13,594 nt of DNA from Oscillospiraceae bacterium. Lineage in GTDB: Bacteria > Bacillota > Clostridia > Saccharofermentanales > Saccharofermentanaceae. The position numbers were made by a program, and so were the translations under genes. The notes under the pieces are model-generated. The model had not been told where the DNA came from. It made no database searches and saw only the letters and a program-made list of their open reading frames with translations. Shown here in pieces: positions 7,431-13,594 of this stretch (the first letter of the stretch is position 1; each line of letters starts with the position of its first letter). Location: positions 1 to 13,594 of the forward strand of contig CACXGG010000116.1 in assembly GCA_902767145.1 (NCBI GenBank), read 5' to 3'.

Positions 7431-8768
7431 TTACTGCTCCAGTGCTTCCTTGATTGTCTTAGCCATGTAGTCGATCATCTCGTCTGTCATGCCGGGATAA
7501 ACGCCGATCCAGAAGGTATCGTTCATGATACGGTCTGTGTTCTTAAGATCGCCTACCACCCTGTAGCCTTCGCCGGATTCGCGCATCTCGTCGAAGCAGG
7601 GGTGCTTTGTAAGGTTGCCGGCAAAGAGCATCCTTGTCTGTACCTTGTGATCCTCGATATACTTGACCACCTTACTCCTGTCTGTTCCCTCCTTACATGT
7701 GATGAGGAAACCGAACCAGGAAGGGATGGAATTCTCTGCGGGCTCGGGGAGGATCAGCTTATCCTCTGTTCCCTTAAGGCCTTCCTTGAGCCTGTCGAAG
7801 TTATGTCTCCTTCTCTCGACAAAAGAGGGGAACTTTACTATCTGTGCACATCCGACTGCAGCCTGAAGGTCAGTTGCCTTGAGGTTGTAGCCGAAGTGGG
7901 AATAAACATACTTATGGTCGTAACCCAGGGGAAGGAGTCCGTACTGCTTGTCGAATCTGTGTCCGCAGAAGTTGTCCTTTCCTGAAGGGCAGATGCAGTC
8001 TCTTCCCCAGTCCCTCATGGACCTGATGGCCTTGTGAAGGATAGGGTTGTTGGTGTAGATGGCGCCGCCCTCACCCATGGTCATGTGGTGGGGAGGATAG
8101 AAGGAGGATGTTCCGATATCTCCGATGGTACCGGTGAACTTCTCCTCGCCGCCGATGATGTACTTGGAACCCAGGGCATCGCAGTTGTCCTCGATGAGCC
8201 ACAGGTTGTGCTTGTCACAGAAATCCTTTACGCCCTTGAGGTCGAAGGGATTTCCAAGGGTATGTGCTATCATGACAGCCTTTGTCTTGGGGGAGAGTGC
8301 CTCCTCCAGCATGGAAACGTCGATATTGTACTGGGGGATCGTAACATCCACGAAAACGGGAACTGCTCCATACTGGATGATGGGAGCAACTGTTGTGGGG
8401 AAACCTGCTGCAACAGTGATGACCTCATCACCTCTGTTGATCTTGCGCTCCTTGAGAAGAGGGCTTGTAAGAGCCATGAAAGCTCCCAGGTTTGCGGAGG
8501 ATCCGGAGTTGACGAGAGAGCAGAACCTTACGCCGAGATATTCAGCGAATGCATTCTCGAACTGATCTGTATATCTTCCGGCTGTAAGCCAGAACTCCAA
8601 AGAGGAATCAACGAGATTTACCATCTCGTCGTGTCCGTATACCCTTCTTGCATAAGGGATGCGGTCACCCTCTTCATATTCCTTGACCCTGTGGTATGTA
8701 TCGCAGTATTCGGATACCATTCCGAGGATCTTTTCTCTTGCTTCCTGTTCTGTCATGTTCTCAAACAT
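7431..8768 (-). CDS. rfbH: CDP-4-keto-6-deoxy-D-glucose 3-dehydrase (E1)
   Basis: A 445-residue protein of the DegT/DnrJ/EryC1/StrS fold that removes the C3 hydroxyl of CDP-4-keto-6-deoxyglucose using pyridoxamine phosphate and an iron-sulfur cluster. The PLP-binding Lys of aminotransferases is replaced by His in FYPPHHMTMGEGG (H227 aligned with the Lys), the hallmark of this dehydrase. Cys196 (in EDNCDALGSKY), Cys258, Cys260 and Cys268 (in RDCICPSGKDNFCG) match the C-x-C-x7-C cluster motif with a more distant first Cys; the first gap is 61 residues here, slightly longer than the 57 I recall for the Yersinia enzyme. Also matching are GYDHKYVYSHFGYNLKATD (282-300) and SGSSAN (88-93). It follows rfbG by 21 bases. 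The reductase partner (E3, AscD/RfbI-like) that completes the reaction is not in the window. Confidence 0.96.
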   Translation of the reverse strand: MFENMTEQEAREKILGMVSEYCDTYHRVKEYEEGDRIPYARRVYGHDEMVNLVDSSLEFWLTAGRYTDQFENAFAEYLGVRFCSLVNSGSSANLGAFMALTSPLLKERKINRGDEVITVAAGFPTTVAPIIQYGAVPVFVDVTIPQYNIDVSMLEEALSPKTKAVMIAHTLGNPFDLKGVKDFCDKHNLWLIEDNCDALGSKYIIGGEEKFTGTIGDIGTSSFYPPHHMTMGEGGAIYTNNPILHKAIRSMRDWGRDCICPSGKDNFCGHRFDKQYGLLPLGYDHKYVYSHFGYNLKATDLQAAVGCAQIVKFPSFVERRRHNFDRLKEGLKGTEDKLILPEPAENSIPSWFGFLITCKEGTDRSKVVKYIEDHKVQTRMLFAGNLTKHPCFDEMRESGEGYRVVGDLKNTDRIMNDTFWIGVYPGMTDEMIDYMAKTIKEALEQ

Positions 8769-8789
8769 CTTTTCTTCTGTCCTTTCGTA

Positions 8790-9836
8790 TCAACCGTTGA
8801 TATATTCACTTATCTGTCTGTCCATGATGCCGGGGATATCTCCGCCCTCCGACCAGACCCTGCTCCATTCACAGACCCTGGCCACAGCCTCTTCGATATG
8901 CCACCTGGGGCTCCAGCCGAAGGTCCTCTTGAGCTTGCTGGAATCCAGCTTCAGGAACCCTGCCTCATGGGGTGCATCCTTCTCGGATCTGTCCACCCTT
9001 GTGATGTTTCCCCACTTCTCACAGAAAAGATCTACCACCTCTCCCGTGGTCCTGCAGTCACAGTCATCCGGTCCGACATTGTACCACGAAGCCTTGGATC
9101 TGTCCTCATATTGTTCCTTTGCGATCATGAGATATGCGAACACCGGCTCCAGTACATGCTGGTAGGGTCTTGTGGAATAAGGGTTCCTGACTATGATGTC
9201 CTCGCCCTTTATGGCTGCCCTTACGCAGTCGGGGATTATCCTGTCATTTGCGAAGTCGCCTCCGCCTATTACATTTCCTGCCCTTGCGGTGGAAATGGCG
9301 GGGGAGTCCTCCTTATCGAAAAAAGAATTCCTGTAGCTGTGGGTCACCAGCTCGCTGCAGGACTTTGAATTTGAATAGGGATCGTAGCCGTCAAGGAGCT
9401 CATCCTCTCTGTATCCCCACTCCCACTCATTGTTCTTGTATACCTTGTCAGTAGTAACGTTGAGGAACGACTTTACTCCCGGGTGCTTTCTGACGCACTC
9501 AAGGATATTGACCGTTCCCATGACATTGGTCTCATAAGTATAAACGGGATCCTTGTAGGAATCCCTTACGATAGGCTGTGCAGCCATATGGATGACGATC
9601 TCGGGATCAGCCTTTGAGAAGGCCTCCTCAAGTGTCTTAAGATCTCTGATATCCCCGATGACCGATGTCATCTTATCCTCGACATCTGCCAGGGAGAAGA
9701 GATTGGGTTCTGTGGGAGCCTCCAGGGAATAACCTGTGAGGACCGCGCCGTGGGTTACCAGGATGCGGCTCATCCAGGAGCCCTTAAATCCGGTGTGGCC
9801 TGTAAGAAAAACTCTCTTGCCTTTCCAAAAATCCAT
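8790..9836 (-). CDS. rfbG: CDP-glucose 4,6-dehydratase
   Basis: Converts CDP-glucose to CDP-4-keto-6-deoxyglucose in the cytoplasm with bound NAD. The 348-residue length is normal for the family. The N-terminus shows the family-specific GHTGFKGSW (13-21) as the NAD-binding glycine motif; TTDKVY at 128-133 holds the catalytic Thr/Asp/Lys, the YxxxK pair is Y154/K158 in YSNSK, and RAGNVIGGGDF (185-195) and RPYQHVLEP (223-231) are diagnostic of CDP-glucose rather than dTDP-glucose dehydratases. GGAGG is placed ten bases before ATG 9836, overlapping the end of rfbF, whose stop is five bases from this start. Also called ddhB in other nomenclature. Confidence 0.96.
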   Translation of the reverse strand: MDFWKGKRVFLTGHTGFKGSWMSRILVTHGAVLTGYSLEAPTEPNLFSLADVEDKMTSVIGDIRDLKTLEEAFSKADPEIVIHMAAQPIVRDSYKDPVYTYETNVMGTVNILECVRKHPGVKSFLNVTTDKVYKNNEWEWGYREDELLDGYDPYSNSKSCSELVTHSYRNSFFDKEDSPAISTARAGNVIGGGDFANDRIIPDCVRAAIKGEDIIVRNPYSTRPYQHVLEPVFAYLMIAKEQYEDRSKASWYNVGPDDCDCRTTGEVVDLFCEKWGNITRVDRSEKDAPHEAGFLKLDSSKLKRTFGWSPRWHIEEAVARVCEWSRVWSEGGDIPGIMDRQISEYING

Positions 9837-9841
9837 CTGTA

Positions 9842-10621
9842 TTACTCCTCCCAGACGATCCAGGGAGCCTTGCCCTCAGCGATCATATTCTCAAGTCTTT
9901 CCTTGTCTCTCTTTGTGTCCATGCACTTCCAGAAACCTGTGTGGACAAATGCCTTGAGCTGTCCCTCGGAAGCAAGTCTCTCAAGAGGCTTCTTCTCGAA
10001 GACCGTGGTGTCATCCTCAAGGTAGTTGAAGATCTCAGGGGAAAGGACCATATATCCTGCATTGACGACGGAACCGTCATCATCATTTTTCTCTCTGAAA
10101 GCCATAACGCTTCCGGAATCATCGAGATCGAGGCATCCGAACTGCTGGCCGACCTTGACTGCAGTGATGGTGGCCGTCTTGCCGTGGGCCTTGTGGAACT
10201 CCAGCACCTTATCGATGGGTACGTTTCCAACGCCGTCACCATATGTGAGGAAGAAGGGCTCGTCACCTACATACTTCTGGACTCTCTTGATCCTTCCGCC
10301 CGTCATGGTGTTGAGACCTGTGTCCACAAGGGTAACCTTCCAGGGCTCCGTGTGGGTGGAGTGGACGATCATCTTGTTCTCGGATGTGAAATCGAATGTA
10401 ACATCGGATGTGTGAAGGTAGTAGTCAGCGAACCACTCCTTGATGACATACTGCTTGTATCCGCAGCAGATGATAAAATCGTTGAATCCGAAAGAGGAAT
10501 AATATTTCATGATGTGCCAGAGGATAGGCTTTCCGCCTATCTCTACCATGGGCTTGGGCTTGATAACGCTCTCTTCACTGATCCTGGTACCAAATCCGCC
10601 CGCAAGAATAACAACTTTCAT
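9842..10621 (-). CDS. rfbF: Glucose-1-phosphate cytidylyltransferase
   Basis: Makes CDP-glucose from glucose-1-phosphate and CTP, the committed step for CDP-linked dideoxysugars. The 259 residues match the family length. LAGGFGTR (6-13) with KPKPMVEIGGKPILWHIM (21-38) is the nucleotide-binding signature; TYGDGVGNV (126-134) carries the metal-binding D129; NAGYMV (187-192) and GFWKCMDTKRD (229-239) are typical of RfbF and separate it from glucose-1-phosphate thymidylyltransferases (RmlA). It is the first gene of the nine-gene block, with a ribosome site GTGAGG 11 bases before ATG 10621 and a TATAAT box about 40 bases upstream. Also called ddhA. Confidence 0.97.
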   Translation of the reverse strand: MKVVILAGGFGTRISEESVIKPKPMVEIGGKPILWHIMKYYSSFGFNDFIICCGYKQYVIKEWFADYYLHTSDVTFDFTSENKMIVHSTHTEPWKVTLVDTGLNTMTGGRIKRVQKYVGDEPFFLTYGDGVGNVPIDKVLEFHKAHGKTATITAVKVGQQFGCLDLDDSGSVMAFREKNDDDGSVVNAGYMVLSPEIFNYLEDDTTVFEKKPLERLASEGQLKAFVHTGFWKCMDTKRDKERLENMIAEGKAPWIVWEE

Positions 10622-10662
10622 CGTAAAGTCTGCCTCACTTTCAAGAATGCATACTAAATTTT

Positions 10663-10668
10663 ATTATA
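10663..10668 (-). promoter_or_regulatory. Probable -10 box of the rfbFGH operon promoter
   Basis: A perfect TATAAT sits in the AT-rich gap before rfbF, about 40 bases from its start codon, leaving a leader of roughly 35 bases. The hexamer 17 bases upstream is AAGAAA, a poor -35, so the promoter may be weak, need an activator, or the match may be chance. It is the best promoter candidate in the window. Confidence 0.5.
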
Positions 10669-10687
10669 CTACAAGTGCGCGAATGTT

Positions 10688-10708
10688 TCTTCTTTATTTT
10701 AAAGAAAA
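10688..10708 (-). repeat. AT-rich inverted repeat upstream of rfbF
   Basis: TTCTTTA and TAAAGAA form a perfect 7-base inverted repeat around a 3-base centre (core 10690-10706), extended by a G-T and an A-T pair. It lies just upstream of the TATAAT box, between the stop of the anchored beta-domain gene and rfbF. It lacks the GC-rich stem of a standard terminator. An operator overlapping the -35 region, a weak terminator, or chance in AT-rich DNA are all possible. Confidence 0.35.
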
Positions 10709-10728
10709 GAGAATGAAGCCATAAAGCC

Positions 10729-11325
10729 TCAGATATCCGACCACTCCGGGGCAGAAGAAAGGTTCAGGCTCCTTACATAGATATTGAGAGGCCTGTTGTC
10801 CGTAGCGTCGGGATTTATGTAGTTGAGAGCGTATACATCGCTCTGGGTGCTTATGGTTATCTTGTTGACGCCTTCCGTGAGGATGCCCTCGGGAACGTTG
10901 TACTCCACGAAGCCCTGTCCGTCAGGCTCCACTTTGCCGATGAGCACGTCGTTGATGTAAAGGTCGTTTTCGTAGAAAGTCTGGGCAACTTCCAGCTTGA
11001 TGCGGTAGTCCCTTTCCGGGTGTGTCACATATACGAACACGTCGCCGCTCTTTCCGAGTATCCAGGTGGCGTCGGGTTCCGGGTCTCCCCAGCCGTTTCC
11101 CAGGTTCAGAGGGTTGTAGTCGGAGGTGAAGACGAACTTTCTGTCAGCGCAGAACTTCTTTTCCAGATCCTTCTGGGAAAGATAGTATTTTACCTGCTTG
11201 TCCACGTAGTAAAGGCGGTATGCATCAGTCGCCCTGGAGGTATCAAGGGATATTCCCATGACCACCAGATAGCCGATGAAGAGTATGCCGGAAAGGATAT
11301 AGAGGATAACGCTCTTTGCTTTCAT
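10729..11325 (-). CDS. Membrane-anchored extracytoplasmic beta-sandwich protein, unknown function
   Basis: Not a family I can name with confidence. The product has about 198 residues: a single hydrophobic segment near residues 6-26 (signal anchor), then an external part of about 170 residues with alternating beta-strand character. The segment GNGWGDPEPDATWILG (about 77-92 counting from the first ATG), the later NDVLIGKVEPDG and a strand-turn ending in EGVNKITIS resemble the GW-PE-W beta-sandwich modules (DUF7024-like) attached to some glycosyltransferases and glycan-modifying enzymes; this is a remembered resemblance only. Two ATGs occur at 11328 and 11325; the ribosome site GGGAGGG leaves only three bases to the first, so the second is preferred. 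It begins 12 bases after the stop of the PIG-V-like gene, suggesting the two proteins work together outside the membrane. Confidence 0.7.
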   Translation of the reverse strand: MKAKSVILYILSGILFIGYLVVMGISLDTSRATDAYRLYYVDKQVKYYLSQKDLEKKFCADRKFVFTSDYNPLNLGNGWGDPEPDATWILGKSGDVFVYVTHPERDYRIKLEVAQTFYENDLYINDVLIGKVEPDGQGFVEYNVPEGILTEGVNKITISTQSDVYALNYINPDATDNRPLNIYVRSLNLSSAPEWSDI

Positions 11326-11330
11326 CATAT

Positions 11331-11337
11331 CCCTCCC
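11331..11337 (-). promoter_or_regulatory. Ribosome binding site favouring the second of two ATGs
   Basis: GGGAGGG leaves only about three bases before ATG 11328 but six before ATG 11325. The second ATG has normal spacing and is the likelier start. Confidence 0.6.
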
Positions 11338-12555
11338 TTACACCAGATTGGGATCCACCAGGATCCAGTACTTGGTGAGTATAAGTTCCATGACCAGTAT
11401 CATCGCGCCCAGGAAGGCCCTGGTCAGGGGCTTGAACTTCGAGAATTCATCGGAGAATGCCACTACAACAGTGAAGCATCCGATGGCATATCTGGGCACC
11501 GAATAGAAGCTGGAGGATGCGCTGGCCAGAAGGATTATCACCGAGAAGATAGTCTCATAAAAGCGCTTCTGGTTTATGCATGTGATAACGATAAGGATGA
11601 TGATCAGAAGCGTTGCTATGCTGAGGAAATCCGGGGGGAATTCGTTATAGAAAGCATACTTCAGGTTCCTGATAAGACCGTTGGAATTCTTGCCCCAGGC
11701 ACGCTGTACGTGAAGGAAGGCAAGGCCGTCTCCCGTGATCTTGGAAAGAAGTGCCATAAAGGAGAAAAATCCCAGGGGCACCAGGCATGTTCCGAAGATG
11801 AGTTCCGGCTTTTTTATGTTGGTCACCACAAAGTCCTTTATGTTCAGGAAGATGCTCTTTACAGGGCTCTTCCTGTCAAACGAAGCTGTCTCCCTTATAT
11901 ATTCCTCCACAAGCTCCACCAGTATGACGAAAACGAACATGATGCCCGCATTTCTCGTGGCGGAAAGGAAGGCTCCCGCTATACCCATGGCGATATATCT
12001 CTTTGTCTTCAGGAAGTAGAAGCAGAGGGTCAGGAGCATCAGGAAAAGTGCTTCCGTGTAAAGGATCGAAAAGTAGAAGGAATAAAGTCCCAGGGACATG
12101 AACGCCACATAGGAATAAGCGGCGAAAAGGGACTTTCTGGTGACCATCATGTACTTAAATCCGAAGTATTCAGCCACCAGGAAAAATACTGTATTTACAG
12201 CCTCTCCTATGAGAAGGATATTGTTCTGGTCATTGTTTCCGAAGATCTTCCAGAAAAAGGCGACTATGGACGGGAACAGCGGGAAGAAAGCCCACCAGGC
12301 CTGTCCGTTATATGTGGGGGTCGCATGCAGGATCTCCAGATCCTTGCCTATATAGGTGACATACCACTGATACCATCCCGTATCCCATCTGTTCATGGCA
12401 AGAAGGAAATTACGGACAGAGGAGTCTCCCGTGGAGCGGGAAAACACAAGATACATGGAGATCCTGGATATCACAAATAGTGCGATCAGGACGATGATGA
12501 CAGACGAAGGCTTTGTAAGCCTGTCATATATCTTTTTCTTCCGAAGTCCTTCCAT
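11338..12555 (-). CDS. PIG-V-like (GT76-type) GT-C mannosyltransferase family protein
   Basis: A polytopic membrane protein of 405 residues with about nine or ten hydrophobic segments, the first at 18-38. The first external loop has NRWDTGWYQW (55-64), whose Asp58 matches the conserved acidic residue of PIG-V/PIG-M type GT-C enzymes; FFPLFP (90-95), YTEALF (166-171), ATRNAG (199-204) and PRYAIG (354-359) are further PIG-V-like marks. Eukaryotic PIG-V adds mannose from dolichol-phosphate-mannose to the GPI anchor; bacterial relatives are little characterised and probably use polyprenyl-phosphate sugars to modify an external glycan or lipid. There is no clear Shine-Dalgarno, but an in-frame TAA three codons upstream limits the start to ATG 12555. 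It follows the GH3 gene by 67 bases and is followed closely by the anchored beta-sandwich gene. Confidence 0.75.
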   Translation of the reverse strand: MEGLRKKKIYDRLTKPSSVIIVLIALFVISRISMYLVFSRSTGDSSVRNFLLAMNRWDTGWYQWYVTYIGKDLEILHATPTYNGQAWWAFFPLFPSIVAFFWKIFGNNDQNNILLIGEAVNTVFFLVAEYFGFKYMMVTRKSLFAAYSYVAFMSLGLYSFYFSILYTEALFLMLLTLCFYFLKTKRYIAMGIAGAFLSATRNAGIMFVFVILVELVEEYIRETASFDRKSPVKSIFLNIKDFVVTNIKKPELIFGTCLVPLGFFSFMALLSKITGDGLAFLHVQRAWGKNSNGLIRNLKYAFYNEFPPDFLSIATLLIIILIVITCINQKRFYETIFSVIILLASASSSFYSVPRYAIGCFTVVVAFSDEFSKFKPLTRAFLGAMILVMELILTKYWILVDPNLV

Positions 12556-12622
12556 GATCAGTTATCTAATCCCCGCGTCTTTATTTTTACGTTAAAGAGG
12601 ATACATTCAAAGGCTATAAGTG
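12556..12622 (-). other. Short intergenic region with inverted repeat and weak promoter-like boxes
   Basis: Arms TCTTTA and TAAAGA (12578-12583 and 12593-12598) flank a 9-base centre. On the minus strand TTGAAT (12610-12605) and AAAATA (12587-12582) are 17 bases apart and could be a weak promoter for the PIG-V-like gene. There is no GC-rich stem followed by a T-run, so no clear terminator for the GH3 gene. Confidence 0.25.
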
Positions 12623-13594
12623 TCAAACCCGCACTTTACTGCTGCAGGCCGCGATAAATCCCGTAAGATCCGTTGCTTCCGGATATACCTCCGAGATCTT
12701 CATGGAGGGCACATATCTGGATGCTGCCACCAGGGCGCTTATATCCAGTCCGTGATCTTCTATATCCTTCAGGAGGGTCTCCCACAGGTCCTTATATTCC
12801 CTGATCTCACCCACTGTTGATCCGGTGCCTAATCTGTACTCTTCATCGCCTTCCACGAGGGTTATGGATGTCTTACCCTTTATATCGGCAGACGATGTTC
12901 CCACATAGATCTCATAGATGCCGTCCTCCACCAGGAACCTTCCGAAGTCCTCATCGTAGGATGCCAGATCTTCTGTCCTGATACTGAAGGTTATGTCCCT
13001 GCTCTCCCCGGCCCTGAGGAAATATCTTCCGAAGGCCTTAAGTTCCTTCACAGGCTTATTCAGCCTGGACCTGAGGTCCCCCACATAGACCTGGACAACC
13101 TCGGCTGCATCCACAGATCCTTCGTTTTTGAGGGTGCACCTGACAATGATCTCATCACCTTTTCTGAGGCGGTCCTGATCCACCCTGACATCAGATATGG
13201 CGAAGCGTGAATAGGTCAGTCCGAAGCCGAAGGGGAACAGCGGTATGATCTTTCTCTTCTCATAGCCTCTGTAACCCACGAAGATGCCTTCTCCGTAGTT
13301 ACAGGTAAAACCGTCCGGGTAGTTCAGGAATGCAGGCGTATCCTCATATCTCAAAGGCCAGGTGACAGTGAGCTTTCCGGAGGGGCTCACCTTTCCTGTC
13401 ATGATATCCGAAAGGGCCTTTGCCCCCATCATGCCCGGGTAATATGTGAGGATCACTGCATCTGTATCATCTATGAATTCCGTCAGTACCACAGGTCCCG
13501 GAACGTTGAGGATGAGGATCACCTTCTGATCCTGTTTTTTCGCAGAGATAAGATATTTCAGGATCTTCTTCGTCTCATCATCCATCTCAAGATC
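12623..13594 (-). CDS. Glycoside hydrolase family 3 beta-glucosidase-like, C-terminal part
   Basis: The frame is open at the window edge and ends at 12623; 323 residues are visible of a protein that should have 700 or more. The first part (to about residue 110) is the end of the GH3 C-terminal alpha/beta domain, with NVPGPVVL, YYPGMMGAKALSDIMTGKVSPSGKL and TWPLRYEDTP-type features split over 13300-13530. PFGFGLTYSRF leads into the fibronectin III-like domain with VVQVYVGD, KPVKELKAFGR and the YEIYVGTSS strand, typical of family 3 beta-glucosidases and beta-xylosidases. A helical C-terminal extension of about 75 residues follows. The catalytic nucleophile lies outside the window. No signal peptide can be judged. 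It probably hydrolyses plant or own-surface glucosides and may not belong functionally to the sugar-synthesis block. Confidence 0.93.
   Translation of the reverse strand, partial: DLEMDDETKKILKYLISAKKQDQKVILILNVPGPVVLTEFIDDTDAVILTYYPGMMGAKALSDIMTGKVSPSGKLTVTWPLRYEDTPAFLNYPDGFTCNYGEGIFVGYRGYEKRKIIPLFPFGFGLTYSRFAISDVRVDQDRLRKGDEIIVRCTLKNEGSVDAAEVVQVYVGDLRSRLNKPVKELKAFGRYFLRAGESRDITFSIRTEDLASYDEDFGRFLVEDGIYEIYVGTSSADIKGKTSITLVEGDEEYRLGTGSTVGEIREYKDLWETLLKDIEDHGLDISALVAASRYVPSMKISEVYPEATDLTGFIAACSSKVRV

Noticed and set aside
7431..8768. Ordinary PLP sugar aminotransferase (DegT family)
   Set aside because: The Schiff-base Lys is replaced by His and the iron-sulfur Cys motif is present, which identifies the 3-dehydrase.
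8034..9368. 444-codon open frame on the plus strand
   Set aside because: It is the exact codon-aligned antisense of rfbG and rfbH, both recognised families. It stays open because the sense genes avoid TTA, CTA and TCA codons. Its translation has no recognisable domain.
10688..10708. Rho-independent terminator after the small anchored protein
   Set aside because: The stem is almost purely A-T and there is no convincing GC stem with T-run, so I list it only as an inverted repeat.
11020..12480. 486-codon open frame on the plus strand
   Set aside because: Codon-aligned antisense of the PIG-V-like gene and part of the next gene; rich in His, Asp and Glu without domain signals, which is what the complement of a membrane protein gives.
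1..13594. tRNA or rRNA genes, CRISPR arrays, insertion sequences, phage or toxin-antitoxin genes
   Set aside because: None seen: coding genes cover almost all of the window and the two longest gaps are 107 and 67 bases.

Overview
The window is a stretch of bacterial chromosome in which all thirteen genes lie on the minus strand, tightly packed and often overlapping. The protein style (Shine-Dalgarno sequences of the GGAGG type, frequent AGA/AGG Arg codons, a clostridial-looking GH3 beta-glucosidase) suggests a Firmicute of the class Clostridia, perhaps Lachnospiraceae. This is an impression from the sequence, not a phylogenetic result. No RNA genes, insertion sequences, CRISPR arrays or origins were seen.

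In transcription order (high to low coordinates): (a) the C-terminal part of a family 3 glycoside hydrolase, cut by the window edge; (b) a polytopic PIG-V-like (GT76-type) mannosyltransferase candidate followed by a small protein with one membrane anchor and an external beta-rich domain; (c) a 107-base intergenic region with a TATAAT box and an AT-rich inverted repeat; (d) a compact nine-gene block: rfbF, rfbG, rfbH, a GtrA-family membrane protein, a DRE-TIM aldolase with an extra C-terminal domain, a HAD phosphatase, an acetolactate-synthase-like thiamine diphosphate (ThDP) enzyme, a short-chain dehydrogenase/reductase (SDR) and a GtrB/ArnC-like polyprenyl-phosphate glycosyltransferase; (e) the N-terminal 296 residues of a GT87-like (DUF2029) membrane glycosyltransferase, cut by the other edge.

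RfbF, RfbG and RfbH make CDP-glucose, then CDP-4-keto-6-deoxyglucose, then the RfbH-bound dehydrated intermediate on the way to CDP-4-keto-3,6-dideoxyglucose. The usual next genes for abequose, paratose, tyvelose or ascarylose are not recognisable. Instead there is a ThDP enzyme plus an SDR, the same pairing of chemistries used by YerE/YerF, which attach a two-carbon unit to C4 of this ketosugar and reduce it to yersiniose. The added aldolase and phosphatase suggest that the 2-oxo-acid donor, and so the branch, may differ from the pyruvate-derived branch of yersiniose. The GtrA-like protein, GT2 enzyme and GT-C enzymes form a Gtr-like set that could load the sugar on undecaprenyl phosphate, flip it and attach it to a surface glycan outside the cell. 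The most interesting reading is therefore a self-contained cassette that makes, exports and attaches an unusual, probably C4-branched, 3,6-dideoxysugar. The enzyme families are seen directly; the pathway is inference.
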